DNA of 64,000 bases from Thermobacillus sp. ZCTH02-B1 (GCF_002159085.1 NZ_LZRU01000001.1:62001-126000), one strand, 5' to 3'. Counted from the stretch's first letter, positions 17,658 to 27,032 are shown. A program made the numbers and translations. The notes: a model not told the origin generated them from the sequence alone.

Positions 17658-18613
17658 GCGAGCCGTTTGTCGAGGTCCGCGACTTGAGAAAATATTTCCC
17701 CGCCGGGAGGCGGCAGGTGCTCAAGGCGGTGGACGGGATCGATTTCACCATCCGGAGGGGCGAGACGCTGGGGCTGGTCGGCGAATCCGGCTGCGGCAAG
17801 ACGACCGCCGGCCGCACGGTCATCCGCCTGTATGAGCCGACGTCCGGGCGGATTACGATCGGCGGCACGGATATCGCGGGCCTCAAGCGTTCCGCGCTGA
17901 AGGCGTTCCGCCGCAGAATGCAGATGATTTTCCAGGATCCGTACGCGTCGCTGAATCCGCGGATGACCGTGTCGGACATCATCGGCGAGGCCCTGGACAT
18001 TCACGGGCTGGCGGCAAGCCGGGCCGAGCGGGCGCGCAGGGTGGGGGAGCTGCTGGAGCTCGTCAGCCTCGGCGCCGAACACGCTTCGCGGTATCCCCAT
18101 GAGTTCTCGGGCGGCCAGCGTCAGCGGATCGGGATCGTCCGGGCGCTCGCCGTCGAGCCGGAATTCATCGTCTGCGACGAGCCGATCTCCGCGCTCGACG
18201 TGTCCATCCAGGCGCAGATCGTGAACCTGCTGATCGATCTGCAGCGCAAGATGGGCCTGACCTACCTGTTCATCGCCCATGATCTGGCGATGGTCAAATA
18301 CGTCAGCGACCGCATCGCCGTCATGTATCTGGGCAGGATCGTGGAACTGGCGCGCAGCGAGGATCTGTACGGCGATCCGCAGCATCCCTACACCCGGGCG
18401 CTGCTCTCCGCCATTCCGATTCCGGACCCCGACGCCGAAGCGCGGAAAGAACGGATCCTCCTGCAGGGGGAACTGCCCAATCCCGTCCATCCCCCGAGCG
18501 GCTGTCCGTTCCGGACGCGCTGTCCGCTCGCGATGGAGCGGTGCGCGCGGGAAGCGCCCGCGTTCCGCGAAGTGCGGCCGGGGCATTGGGCCGCGTGCCA
18601 TCTGCACGACTGA
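17654..18613 (+). CDS. oppF: oligopeptide ABC transporter ATPase (OppF/DppF type)
   Basis: 319 residues. Walker A GESGCGKT, signature [10 protein letters not shown], Walker [15 protein letters not shown] and H-loop AHDLA are present, and the C-terminus repeats the [14 protein letters not shown] cysteine pattern seen in OppD. It pairs with OppD in the ATPase dimer. The start is GTG 17654, inside the GTGA overlap with the upstream gene, with GAGGAGG eight bases before. It is the last gene of the operon; a long hairpin lies about 70 bases after the stop. Confidence 0.94.
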   Translation: MSEPFVEVRDLRKYFPAGRRQVLKAVDGIDFTIRRGETLGLVGESGCGKTTAGRTVIRLYEPTSGRITIGGTDIAGLKRSALKAFRRRMQMIFQDPYASLNPRMTVSDIIGEALDIHGLAASRAERARRVGELLELVSLGAEHASRYPHEFSGGQRQRIGIVRALAVEPEFIVCDEPISALDVSIQAQIVNLLIDLQRKMGLTYLFIAHDLAMVKYVSDRIAVMYLGRIVELARSEDLYGDPQHPYTRALLSAIPIPDPDAEARKERILLQGELPNPVHPPSGCPFRTRCPLAMERCAREAPAFREVRPGHWAACHLHD

Positions 18614-18680
18614 ATCAAGCCCCTTCCCGGCGAACGACGGATTCGCGAACCGGCAACCGAACAACGGCGGCAAACAGAAG

Positions 18681-18721
18681 ACGCTGGCTGGGTACGGAGA
18701 ACACGTACCCCAAGCCAGCGT
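18681..18721. terminator. long hairpin after oppF (probable bidirectional terminator)
   Basis: ACGCTGGCT pairs with AGCCAGCGT and, inside, GGGTACG pairs with CGTACCC, with a two-base bulge. It lies between the convergent oppF and the unknown gene at 18789. There is no strong T-run on either side, but placement between converging genes supports termination. Confidence 0.6.
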
Positions 18722-18733
18722 CCCGCTTTCCAT

Positions 18734-18766
18734 AAATCATGATGGTGCCCAAATCATGATTGTGCC
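18734..18766. repeat. tandem 16-17 base direct repeat
   Basis: AAATCATGATGGTGCCC is followed immediately by AAATCATGATTGTGCC, differing at one base. Each copy carries the palindrome ATCATGAT. It sits in the short gap between the terminator hairpin and the next gene's stop codon. Purpose unknown. Confidence 0.55.
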
Positions 18767-18788
18767 GCGCGTCGCGGTCGCCGCCGCT

Positions 18789-19253
18789 TCATGCATATTC
18801 TCCCTTGATCACGAAGAACGAACCGCGGATCGTGCCGGCCAGCTTCGAGCGCTGCCGGGCGAACTTGAACCGGCTCAGCTCCTCCGGCACCTCCATCCCC
18901 TCGGACAGCTTGAACCCGACGGCCCGCTTCTTCGGATCGTCGAGCGTGTACATCACGTTGACCGACAGCCCGTTTTCGTAGAACACGTAGGTCCACCGGA
19001 TGTTCTCCACCTGGAACTGCGACGTCTCGAGGGGTCTGGCCGCGATCTCGATGCCGCGCTCCTCCTTCAGGATCCGGTTCACGTAGTCCAGCACGTCCCC
19101 GCTCTCCTCCGCAGGCACGACCGTGAACCGATGCTTGTACTTGTTCCAGAAATACCGCGCCTCGTTCGCGCGCAGCCCGGCCAGCGCCTCCTTGACGGGC
19201 GACGACTCCAGCCCGGCCGCGGACACCTGATCGAAATCCACGACATGCGCCAT
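18789..19253 (-). CDS. protein of unknown function (154 residues)
   Basis: A soluble alpha/beta-looking protein without signal peptide or membrane segment. Notable stretches are LRANEARYFWNKYKHRFTVV near residue 25, ENIRWTYVFYENGLSVNVMY mid-protein and GTIRGSFFVIKGEYA at the C-terminus. No family is recognised. Two in-frame ATGs compete: AAGGAG lies seven bases before 19253 but only one base before 19259, so 19253 is chosen. It is flanked by the Opp operon (convergent) and an esterase gene (same strand, 127 bases upstream), and no functional link is evident. Coding status is supported by the ribosome site and sustained protein-like composition. Confidence 0.75.
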   Translation of the reverse strand: MAHVVDFDQVSAAGLESSPVKEALAGLRANEARYFWNKYKHRFTVVPAEESGDVLDYVNRILKEERGIEIAARPLETSQFQVENIRWTYVFYENGLSVNVMYTLDDPKKRAVGFKLSEGMEVPEELSRFKFARQRSKLAGTIRGSFFVIKGEYA

Positions 19254-19380
19254 ATCCATTCTCCTTCCGCCGCGATTCCGGCATCCCGTCCAGCCCGTCG
19301 CATTTCCGGAAACCGGGCCGCGGCGGAACGAACGGACACCAAATGTTGGAAGTTTATTATAGAACATTCCCGGGCGGCCG

Positions 19381-20403
19381 TCAACGGAAGGCCAGCCGGA
19401 GGAAATCGTACAATCCGCGCATCCACACCCCGAAATCGTGGCCGCCGCCGGGGACCGTCACCGTGCGCAGCTCGCCGAGCTTGTCACCGGCGGCCTCCCG
19501 GAGTCCTTCGATCGCCCGCAGATGCACCGGCCAGGAGATCGCGTCCCCGTCGCCGCAGGCCATGTACAGCAGGTCCAGCCGGTGCGCCGCGGCGAACAGG
19601 CTTTCGCCCAGCACGCGGCCCTCTCCCGATGTCGGCGCGCACGAGAAGGCGCCGGCGTAGGCGAACAGATCGGTCATGCCCGGCGCGCGCACCGTCACGT
19701 CCAAACCGTTCTCCCGATGATGCCGGTTCTCCGTGTACTTCACCGAATCGCACCGGTAACCGCCGACCACCAGATTCAGCACCTGCATGCCGCCCATGGA
19801 CAGGCCGGCGATCGCCCGGTGCCTCCGGCTCGCCGAGACGCCCGCCGCCGACGTGTCGGCAAAGTCCGCGTACGTGCGGAAGTTCGATTCGATGAACGGC
19901 ACGAGATCATGCCGCAGCTCATAGTCGAAATAATAGAACCCGAGCAGGTTCGTTCCCTCGAAGTTGAACGAGCGGTCGGCAAAGTCCCGGGCGCTGCGGC
20001 CGTTCGGAAACACGGCGATCAGCGGCTCGATCTCGCCCGATGCGATCAGATGATCGAGCAGATTGAGCACGACCGGACGCCCGTCCGACTCGCCGCCGCC
20101 CCGCAGCCATTCCCATTCGTCGCCGCCCACGCCGTGCAGCAGGTACAGCACATTGTATCGCATTTTGGGATTGCGGTCGTAACCGGCGGGAAGATAGACG
20201 TTGCATTTCTTCTCGATCGCCTCTCCCCGCACCGTCTCCCTTCCCGCTTCCGCCGCGTCGATCCGCCGGAGCGCCACGAGCTGCCGCCGTTCGTTGATGT
20301 AGTGGCGCACCGGATAGGCCGCCTCGACCAGCGTGCCCTGCCGCTCCTTCGCCGCCGGCTTCAGGACGACCTCGGGAAGCCCTCCGGTCATGGCAGCCGT
20401 CAT
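19381..20403 (-). CDS. esterase of the CE1 / esterase D family (acetylxylan or feruloyl esterase-like)
   Basis: 340 residues with an alpha/beta hydrolase fold of the XynZ/esterase D type: LYLLHGVGGDEWEW after strand 3 (oxyanion region), nucleophile elbow GLSMGG (Ser202), and the C-terminal catalytic histidine in GGGHDFGVW. No signal peptide, so it acts in the cytoplasm, probably removing acetyl or feruloyl groups from imported oligosaccharides. ATG 20403 has AAGGAGG close upstream; longer readings lack it. It is divergently arranged with an AraC regulator, 175 bases apart, which is the likely controller. Confidence 0.88.
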   Translation of the reverse strand: MTAAMTGGLPEVVLKPAAKERQGTLVEAAYPVRHYINERRQLVALRRIDAAEAGRETVRGEAIEKKCNVYLPAGYDRNPKMRYNVLYLLHGVGGDEWEWLRGGGESDGRPVVLNLLDHLIASGEIEPLIAVFPNGRSARDFADRSFNFEGTNLLGFYYFDYELRHDLVPFIESNFRTYADFADTSAAGVSASRRHRAIAGLSMGGMQVLNLVVGGYRCDSVKYTENRHHRENGLDVTVRAPGMTDLFAYAGAFSCAPTSGEGRVLGESLFAAAHRLDLLYMACGDGDAISWPVHLRAIEGLREAAGDKLGELRTVTVPGGGHDFGVWMRGLYDFLRLAFR

Positions 20404-20578
20404 CTTCCTTCCCTCCTTCCTGATGGAAAAAGACACCCGCCGCCCGGAGCCATCCGCCCGCTCCGTCGGCCGCGCGCCGTGCGCCGGATCCCGCGCCGAC
20501 GCTTCCGTATTGACCCGCCCCGATCCGTTCCGGTACGCTGATATCAACCAGCATGACGTTCTCCGGGAGGGGAGCCGG

Positions 20579-21379
20579 ATGATCCGCGTCTATTACGCGC
20601 ATTGCGACATGGCGCACGACGGCCGCCATTTCGTCACCGACGTGCCCGAAGGCAACCAATGGCTTCTGGTCTTCACGAAGACGCCGGCCCGGTTCTGGGT
20701 CGAAGGCGAGCTCCAGGAATATCCGCCCTTCAGCGCCGTTCTCTTCCGCCCCGGACAAAAGGTGTATTACCGGGCCGCCGGAGACCTGTTCGTGAACAAC
20801 TGGATCCGCTTCGACACGGACGAGCCCTTCGTGACGGAAACCCCGATCCCGTGCGGCGTGCCGTTCCCCCTGGAGGATCCCGATTATTGCCACAGGCTGT
20901 TCGAACTCATCGCCATCGAGCACCACTTCGACCGGCCCTGCAAGGAATCGTCCATCCGTTGCCTGTTTCAGACGCTGTTCAACAAACTCCTGGAATCCTG
21001 CCTCCATACCGGCGTCACGCCGCAGCACTACAACCTGCTCCGGCTGCGCGTCGCGATCCAGAACCATCCGGACGACCGGTGGACGATCGCCCGGATGGCG
21101 GATCTCCTCAAGGTCAGCCCGGGCTATCTGCAGACGATTTACAAGAAGACGTTCGGGATCTCCTGCATGGACGACGTCATCCGGAACCGGATCCGGCTGG
21201 CGAAGGAATACCTGTCGTACAGCTCCCTGAACGTCGCGGAAATCGCTTACCGGTGCGGCTACCGCAACGTGGAGCACTTCAGCCGGCAGTTCAAGCAATT
21301 GACCGGGATGACGCCGCGGGAATACCGGAAGCGGAGAGACGGTCAGCCGGAACCCGCGTCCCGGATCGGGAACGCGTGA
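20579..21379 (+). CDS. AraC-family transcriptional regulator
   Basis: 266 residues. The N-terminal cupin-like sugar-binding domain (about 1-150) contains FSAVLFRPGQKVYYRA, typical of the AraC ligand pocket. The C-terminal DNA-binding domain (about 165-255) has two helix-turn-helix motifs, MADLLKVSPGYLQTIYKKTF and AYRCGYRNVEHFSRQFKQLT. It is a one-component regulator without a receiver domain. ATG 20579 is fixed by GGGAGGGGAG just upstream. It is divergent from the CE1 esterase and its 3' end overlaps, tail to tail by 37 bases, the putative glycosidase at 21343. Confidence 0.92.
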   Translation: MIRVYYAHCDMAHDGRHFVTDVPEGNQWLLVFTKTPARFWVEGELQEYPPFSAVLFRPGQKVYYRAAGDLFVNNWIRFDTDEPFVTETPIPCGVPFPLEDPDYCHRLFELIAIEHHFDRPCKESSIRCLFQTLFNKLLESCLHTGVTPQHYNLLRLRVAIQNHPDDRWTIARMADLLKVSPGYLQTIYKKTFGISCMDDVIRNRIRLAKEYLSYSSLNVAEIAYRCGYRNVEHFSRQFKQLTGMTPREYRKRRDGQPEPASRIGNA

Positions 21380-23550
21380 TCCCGGTTGCGCCTCATCCGC
21401 TCCTCCGGGGGAAGCTTCTCGGCGTCCGCGATCTCCCAGACGCCGAACGCGTCGTGCAGCCTGAGGATCGGCTCGGCCTGGACGAACGTGCACCAGGGCA
21501 GCCAGTGATAATGGCTCTGCAGCGTCTGGCTCGCAAAGTTGCCGCTCTCGTGGCCGATGCCGGGCATCGCGTAGCCGATGCTGCCGTCGACGTCGGTGGA
21601 CTGCCGCGTGTTCTTGTGGAGGAATTCGGCCACATCCCGATAATGCGCGTCGCCGGTCAGGAGATACAGCCGGTAGTAGGTGTACGAGCACGCGGCCATG
21701 TAGACGTCGGCGCCGCCGCCGATCGTGATGATGCTCTGGCCGCTGATGGAATGGCGGTTGAACGGATGCTTCGGCCAGGGCGTGCGGACCGGGAACGACC
21801 AGGCATAGACCCACGTCTCGGTATAGTCGGCGGCGCCGGCCGCCGCCTCGAGCCACCGCTTTTCGCCGGTCAGGTCGTACAGCGCGAGAAACCCGAACAG
21901 CGCGTAGATTCCGGCCTCCTTGTCCATGATGTCGAGATTGTCGCAGGTGCCGCCCCGGTATTCCAGGTTCCGGTAATTGTGCTCGTAAGCCCACTCGCCG
22001 GCCCGAAGCGCCGCGGTCCTGTACTTCTCCTCTCCCGTCACGAGATGGAACCGCACCAGAAAGCGGATGACGCTCGGCGTGTTCGCCTTCGAGTCCATGC
22101 GCACCGATCCGTCGGTGTTGTACGCGCGGTAGAAGCTGCCGTCCCCGTTCTGCGCCGCCGTGAGCCAATCGGCCGCCTTCCGGCAAAATGCCAGCCAGTC
22201 CCGCCGCTCCTCGCCCCGCTCCAGCAGGTAGAGGAAGGCGTCCAGAATCGCCTCGATCCCGTCGGCCAGCATCCGCACATAGTGCGGATACGGCTCGAAT
22301 CCCCGGATATTCGGGTTGTAGCACATGTGCGGCAGGCCGGATTCGGTCATCGCGGTCCGCGTCCAGAAATCGAGGATGCCGATCCCCTTTTTCCGGATTT
22401 CCGGGTCGTTCACCATGTCGCCGTAGCGCAGCAGCAGATAGCCGATTCCCGGCTGCTGTCCGACGAATCCGAACTGGAACGACACCGTCGAAATGTCCAT
22501 GTGCGGAAGCTGGGCGGCGAAGGGCAGGCCGTAGGCGTCCCCGTATTTCCGGGTATACCGGGCCAGCACCTTCATGCAGTTGTGAAAGTGGCGCTCGTTG
22601 TCCACCTCGAACAGCCGGTCGCGCAGCCGCTCGTACACGACCCGCCAATTGTCCCGCATCATCCGATAAAAGTCATCGTAGCGGCCGAACCGGACGCCCA
22701 CGGCGTAGCGCTGCTCGAATCCTTCCTCCACCGGATGGTTGACCCGCCGGAACGATTTCACCCTTCCGCGGTAATCCAGTCCGAGGAACCGGTTCTGCGA
22801 AGGCAGCTCCCCGTCGCAGCCGGGGTACACATAATCGATCGACAGGCCGTCCACCTTCGTCTCAAGCGGCTTGCGCACGGCAAACCCGTAATACATGTAG
22901 TTCAACGTCCGGCTTTCCGGCCGGCTCATGCCGATCGCGCCGGTCGTGCACTTCGGATCCGTGTGGTTCTCCGCGCGGAGGATGTCCGTGGACGGCATCG
23001 TCACGTCGGCCGCCCAGCGGGACAGCGCCGCCGTCTCTCCCGACCGGATGTGCATCATGGCGAACAGCGGCAGCGCATAGCACGTCTCCATCCGCCAGAA
23101 ATATTCGCAGCTCAAGTCCTTGCCGATGGCGGTGTCGGGCGCGAACTCGTTCTGCTTGTACCAGACGCCCGGCGCGAAGCACCAGTAATCCCGGGGATCT
23201 TCCGACGCCGCCATCGTGAACGAGATTTTGGTGGAGAACCCCAGATCGTCCGCCGCCCGCACCACTTTCACGTGCCGGCTCACCTTGAATCCGGTGCCGG
23301 CCGTCTCGTAGGTATCCGTGAACGCGAACGCCGACCCGGTGGGCACGGCAAGAAGGCCGCGGGCGATGATCCGTCCGTCCCCGGCCGCGACCTCGTCATA
23401 CGGCCGATCGTAGAACTCGTTGACCGCGAAGGCGGTTTTCACCGTCACGAACATCGGCCGCCGGTTGAAATAGAGCAGCTTGCCGTCCCGACGGACCTCG
23501 ATGCCGCCGTTCATGAACGCCAGGACATACCCGCCGTTTTCGAGCCGCAC
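21343..23550 (-). CDS. uncharacterised protein, putative (alpha/alpha)6-barrel glycosidase
   Basis: 735 residues, no signal peptide. The N-terminal third is beta-rich (MRLENGGYVLAFMNGGIEV ...). From about residue 330 it is helical with repeated Trp/Tyr-rich hairpins (NPNIRGFEPYPHYVRMLADG, DGSFYRAYNTDGSVRMDSKA, SISGQSIITIGGGADVYMAA), the pattern of six-hairpin glycosidases or lyases. I cannot assign a CAZy family. GTG 23550 has GGAGGG seven bases before it. The carboxylesterase gene ends 24 bases upstream, and this gene closes the five-gene transporter operon starting at 28805. Cytoplasmic attack on the imported, esterified oligosaccharide is a reasonable inference. Confidence 0.8.
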   Translation of the reverse strand: MRLENGGYVLAFMNGGIEVRRDGKLLYFNRRPMFVTVKTAFAVNEFYDRPYDEVAAGDGRIIARGLLAVPTGSAFAFTDTYETAGTGFKVSRHVKVVRAADDLGFSTKISFTMAASEDPRDYWCFAPGVWYKQNEFAPDTAIGKDLSCEYFWRMETCYALPLFAMMHIRSGETAALSRWAADVTMPSTDILRAENHTDPKCTTGAIGMSRPESRTLNYMYYGFAVRKPLETKVDGLSIDYVYPGCDGELPSQNRFLGLDYRGRVKSFRRVNHPVEEGFEQRYAVGVRFGRYDDFYRMMRDNWRVVYERLRDRLFEVDNERHFHNCMKVLARYTRKYGDAYGLPFAAQLPHMDISTVSFQFGFVGQQPGIGYLLLRYGDMVNDPEIRKKGIGILDFWTRTAMTESGLPHMCYNPNIRGFEPYPHYVRMLADGIEAILDAFLYLLERGEERRDWLAFCRKAADWLTAAQNGDGSFYRAYNTDGSVRMDSKANTPSVIRFLVRFHLVTGEEKYRTAALRAGEWAYEHNYRNLEYRGGTCDNLDIMDKEAGIYALFGFLALYDLTGEKRWLEAAAGAADYTETWVYAWSFPVRTPWPKHPFNRHSISGQSIITIGGGADVYMAACSYTYYRLYLLTGDAHYRDVAEFLHKNTRQSTDVDGSIGYAMPGIGHESGNFASQTLQSHYHWLPWCTFVQAEPILRLHDAFGVWEIADAEKLPPEERMRRNRDHAFPIRDAGSG

Positions 23551-23574
23551 GACGCGTCCCTCCGGTTGCGCCGG

Positions 23575-25104
23575 TCAAGCCCGGCGCTTGAAATATTGAT
23601 CCACGAGGAAACGAACCAGCTCGCCCGGCTGCTCCCGGACGAATTCGGACTGGTCCCCGAACACCATCGCGTACGGCGCCTCCTCCGTGTAGGGCTCCCA
23701 TCGCGGCAGCGCCTCGCCCGTGGAATCGGTGCCGTTCGGATCCCCGGAACAGATGAAATTCGCCAGGTAGTTGCACATCTGGCGCGCGAGATCGTAATGC
23801 TTGCCGACGAACGGCCGCCAGCACTTCGCCAGCGTCTCGAAGAAGAACCAGAGATCGACCGAATGGAACGCCCCGGGATTGTCCCAGCCCGGAATCTCCG
23901 CGTCGAACACGTAATAGTACAGCGGCGCGCGCTTTCCGCCCGCGGCGCTTGCCCGCGAAGCGACGCGGATCGCGTATTCGATCGTGCTGACCGCCGCGTT
24001 CTTCAGCGTCTGCTCCAGATCGCCCGCATCCGCCCGGCACAGCTCAAGGAATCGGTCCGCGTCCGGGCCGAACAGGTCCGCGGCCAGACTCCGGAGCTCT
24101 TCCATCGAGCCGGCCTTCGGCGAACTCTTGAATTCGTCGCTCGTGTTCCCCCACAGAATCGGCACGTCCGGACATTCGTTCCGGATCAGCCGTTCGAACG
24201 GGTGGCCGACGCAGAACTTGCCGTCGATGACGGCGCCCCAGAACCGGTTGTACTCCACCATTTTGTCGCGGATATAGACCGCATCGAGCCTGCGGGCTTC
24301 CGCCAGCGAGGAAACGCCGAGATATTCGAAGAACTTGACGCCTTCCCGTTCGGCCTCCTCGAGCGATTGCGTGACGCGCGGTCCCCATTCGCCCGGATAG
24401 ACCGGCGCGTAGACGCCGCTCATGATGACCGCCCGCCGGAACAGGCCGTCACTCTGCGGCGAGGCGAGCTGGGCGAGGACGCTCCCGCCGCCCGCGGACT
24501 GGCCGCCGATCGTGATGTTGTCCGGATCGCCGCCGAACGCCGCGATGTTGCGCTTCACCCATTTCAGGGCGAACTGCTGGTCGAGGTGACCGAAATTCGC
24601 GGGAGCATCCGGCGCTTCCGCGGTAATCTCCGGATGGCAAAGGAAGCCGAACACGTTCAGCCGGTAGTTGATCGTGACGACGACGATGCCCCTGCGGGCA
24701 ATCCGCTCGCCGTCGAATTCCATCTCCGACGCGTGACCGACCTGCAGCCCGCCTCCGAAAAACCAGACGAACACCGGCAGACGCTCGTCCGCGCTCTCCG
24801 CCGGCGTCCAGATGTTCAGGTACAGGCAGTCCTCGCTCATCGCGATGTCCGGATCGACGTGCCATTCCCGCGTGTAGATGTTGTTGTCGTCGAGCGGCTG
24901 CCGGACCTGCAGCGGGATCGGCGAGAATTCGTATGCCTTCAGCACGCCGTCCCAGTTCCTCGCGGGCTGCGGCGCGCGCCAGCGGTTCTCGCCCACGGGC
25001 GGCGCGGCATACGGAATGCCCTTGAAACTCGTGATGCGGGGATCCGCGGCGGGAAGCCCCTGAACAAGTCCGTTCTCCGTGCGGGCGGTTCTCAGTGCGA
25101 CCAT
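23575..25104 (-). CDS. type-B carboxylesterase (PnbA / cholinesterase-like)
   Basis: 509 residues, standard length. The N-terminal TENGLVQG...FKGIPYAAPPVGENRW block, EDCLYLNIW, oxyanion hole GGG (about 117-119) and nucleophile GGQSAGGGS (Ser203) are all typical. A C-terminal catalytic histidine is plausible at AFHSVDLWFFF. There is no signal peptide. GGAGAGGAGAG precedes ATG 25104. It lies 30 bases after the second permease, so it belongs to the sugar-uptake operon; removal of ester groups from imported glycans is inferred. General hydrolases of this family also act on many xenobiotic esters. Confidence 0.92.
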   Translation of the reverse strand: MVALRTARTENGLVQGLPAADPRITSFKGIPYAAPPVGENRWRAPQPARNWDGVLKAYEFSPIPLQVRQPLDDNNIYTREWHVDPDIAMSEDCLYLNIWTPAESADERLPVFVWFFGGGLQVGHASEMEFDGERIARRGIVVVTINYRLNVFGFLCHPEITAEAPDAPANFGHLDQQFALKWVKRNIAAFGGDPDNITIGGQSAGGGSVLAQLASPQSDGLFRRAVIMSGVYAPVYPGEWGPRVTQSLEEAEREGVKFFEYLGVSSLAEARRLDAVYIRDKMVEYNRFWGAVIDGKFCVGHPFERLIRNECPDVPILWGNTSDEFKSSPKAGSMEELRSLAADLFGPDADRFLELCRADAGDLEQTLKNAAVSTIEYAIRVASRASAAGGKRAPLYYYVFDAEIPGWDNPGAFHSVDLWFFFETLAKCWRPFVGKHYDLARQMCNYLANFICSGDPNGTDSTGEALPRWEPYTEEAPYAMVFGDQSEFVREQPGELVRFLVDQYFKRRA

Positions 25105-25134
25105 ATGTTTCTTCTCTCCTCTCCCAAGCGTCCG

Positions 25135-26061
25135 TCACGCCTTGATGGCCCCGATCAGCATGCCCTTGACGAAGTGCCGCTGAAGCAGCGGGAACACGCA
25201 CATGATCGGGAGCATCGAGACGATGACGGCGGCCATTTTCATGCCTTCCGTGAATTGTTTGTCCGTCTGGATATTCGATATGTTGAGCTGCTGGCTGATC
25301 TGGGAATCGATGACGATCGACCGGAGCGCCAGCTGCAGCACGACAAGATTGCCCTTGCGGATGAAAATCATCGCGTTGAACCACTCGTTCCACCGGTCCA
25401 CCGCGTAGAACAGCGTCATCGTCGCCATGATCGGCATGGACAGCGGCAGGATGATCCGGAACAGGATCGTCCATTCGCCCGCGCCGTCCAGCTTCGCCGA
25501 TTCCGCCAGGGCGATCGGCAGGTTCGAGAAATAATTCATCATGATGATCAGGTAGAAGGCGTTGATGCCGTACGCCAGCACGACCGACCAGAGCGAGTTG
25601 ATCAGATGCAGTTGCTTCATCAGCAGGTACATCGGGATGATGCCGCCGTTGAACATCATCGTGACGACGACGAAGAAGATGAAGAACCGCTTGAACGGAT
25701 AGTCGGGCCGGCTCAGCCCGTACGCCATGCTGGTCGTCAGGAACATGTTGATCGGCACGCCGATGGCGAGCAGGATTGCGGTCGTGCGATAGCCCGTCCA
25801 GATCCGTCCGTCTTCGAACATCGCCTTGTAGTTCTCCAGCGTGATCTCCTTCGGGAAGAGCAGGATCGACGTTTTCAGATACTCCTGCTGGGTCACGAAC
25901 GAGATCGCGAGGACGTTGAGGAACGGGATGATGATGAGCAATGCCAAGACGGCCAGGATGACGATCAGGACGATGTCGAGCAGCTCGATGCGGCCCTGGA
26001 TCGAACGTTTGCGCCGGGCGGTCCGCCGGGCCGGTTCGGGATTCATGATGACCTCCGCCAT
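25135..26061 (-). CDS. carbohydrate ABC transporter permease, LplC/YtcP type
   Basis: 308 residues with six membrane helices and EAA-type loop ESAKLDGAGEWTILFRIILP, ending GMLIGAIKA as in LplC relatives. The cytoplasmic N-terminus is basic (RRTARRKR). A GTG at 26067 overlaps the upstream stop, but GGAGG is nine bases before ATG 26061, so that start is preferred. It works with the permease at 26064 and the binding protein at 27117. No ATPase is encoded nearby. Confidence 0.93.
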   Translation of the reverse strand: MAEVIMNPEPARRTARRKRSIQGRIELLDIVLIVILAVLALLIIIPFLNVLAISFVTQQEYLKTSILLFPKEITLENYKAMFEDGRIWTGYRTTAILLAIGVPINMFLTTSMAYGLSRPDYPFKRFFIFFVVVTMMFNGGIIPMYLLMKQLHLINSLWSVVLAYGINAFYLIIMMNYFSNLPIALAESAKLDGAGEWTILFRIILPLSMPIMATMTLFYAVDRWNEWFNAMIFIRKGNLVVLQLALRSIVIDSQISQQLNISNIQTDKQFTEGMKMAAVIVSMLPIMCVFPLLQRHFVKGMLIGAIKA

Positions 26062-26063
26062 GT

Positions 26064-27032
26064 TCACGCTCCTCCCGCTCGCAATATCGCCCGGCCTTTA
26101 CGGGCGGTTCTGCGGATCGGCGGGAACAGCCCCTCCGAACCGAGCATCTTGCAAATGCGGTCGGCCAAAAGCAGCAGCACGAAGTTGATGACCGACCGGA
26201 ACAGGCTGACGGCGGTCGAGAACGAGAAATCCGCCGCGGACTGGAAGGTGATCCGGTAAATGTAGATGTCGAGAATTTCGCCCGCCTTCGCGGTCGCAGC
26301 GTTGCTGATGTTGAAGATTTGGTCGAAACCGGCGGTCATGATGTTGCCCGCCGCCAGAATCAGCATGACGACGACCGTGTTCATGATGCCGGGCAGCGTG
26401 ATGTACCACATCGTCTGCAGCCGCGTCGCGCCGTCAAGCTGCGCCGATTCGTACTGCTCCGTGTCGATGCTCGTGATGGCCGCCAGATAGATGATCATCG
26501 TCCATCCGGCGTTCTTCCAGATGTCCGTCAAATAAAGCAGCGGACGGAACAGGGTCGTGTTCCCGAGGAAGTTGATCGGTTCTCCGCCGAGCAGCCGGAT
26601 GACGCCGTTCACGAGGCCCTGCATGTCCAGGAAGTTGATCAGCACGCTGGCCACGATGATCCAGGACAGGAAGTACGGAAACGTGAAGATCGTCTGCACC
26701 GTCTTCTTGTACCATTGCAACCTGAGTTCGTTGAGCAGGAGCGCCAGCAGGATTGGAACCGGGAACGTGAACACGATCCGGCCCAGGTTGATCCACAGCG
26801 TCCGCCAGACCGATTCCATGAAGGCGGGATCCCGGAAGACGTACTCGAATTTCTCCAGCCCGACCCACGGGCTTCCGAAGATCCCGAGATTGGCCTTGTA
26901 CGTCTTGAACGCCAGCGTAAGCCCGTACATCGGAATGTAGGCGAAGATCACGAACCAGATGACCCCGGGCAGAATCAGCATGTACGTTTCCTTCGACCGG
27001 ATGATGCGGCGAATCAAAGCGTTGTTGTCCAT
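26064..27032 (-). CDS. carbohydrate ABC transporter permease, LplB type
   Basis: 322 residues. The opening YMLILPGVIWFVIFAYIPMY and GLTLAFKTYKANLGIFGSPW are hallmarks of the LplB/polysaccharide permease subfamily, and the loop ESAQLDGATRLQTMWYITLP contacts the ATPase. GAGGGG precedes ATG 27032. It lies 84 bases after the binding-protein gene and two bases before the next permease. This subfamily imports plant oligosaccharides such as oligogalacturonides in characterised members; the substrate here is not established. Confidence 0.93.
   Translation of the reverse strand: MDNNALIRRIIRSKETYMLILPGVIWFVIFAYIPMYGLTLAFKTYKANLGIFGSPWVGLEKFEYVFRDPAFMESVWRTLWINLGRIVFTFPVPILLALLLNELRLQWYKKTVQTIFTFPYFLSWIIVASVLINFLDMQGLVNGVIRLLGGEPINFLGNTTLFRPLLYLTDIWKNAGWTMIIYLAAITSIDTEQYESAQLDGATRLQTMWYITLPGIMNTVVVMLILAAGNIMTAGFDQIFNISNAATAKAGEILDIYIYRITFQSAADFSFSTAVSLFRSVINFVLLLLADRICKMLGSEGLFPPIRRTARKGRAILRAGGA

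Noticed and set aside
19919..22648. A 909-codon minus-strand open frame
   Set aside because: It is a shadow frame of the AraC, esterase and glycosidase genes, rich in Arg/Gly/Pro with no recognisable domain.
20602..26259. A 5.6-kb plus-strand open frame of 1885 codons
   Set aside because: It is antisense to the glycosidase, carboxylesterase and permease genes, its composition is Arg/His/Val-rich without domains, and the opposite strand has well-spaced genes with clear motifs. Long antisense frames are expected in such GC-rich coding DNA.
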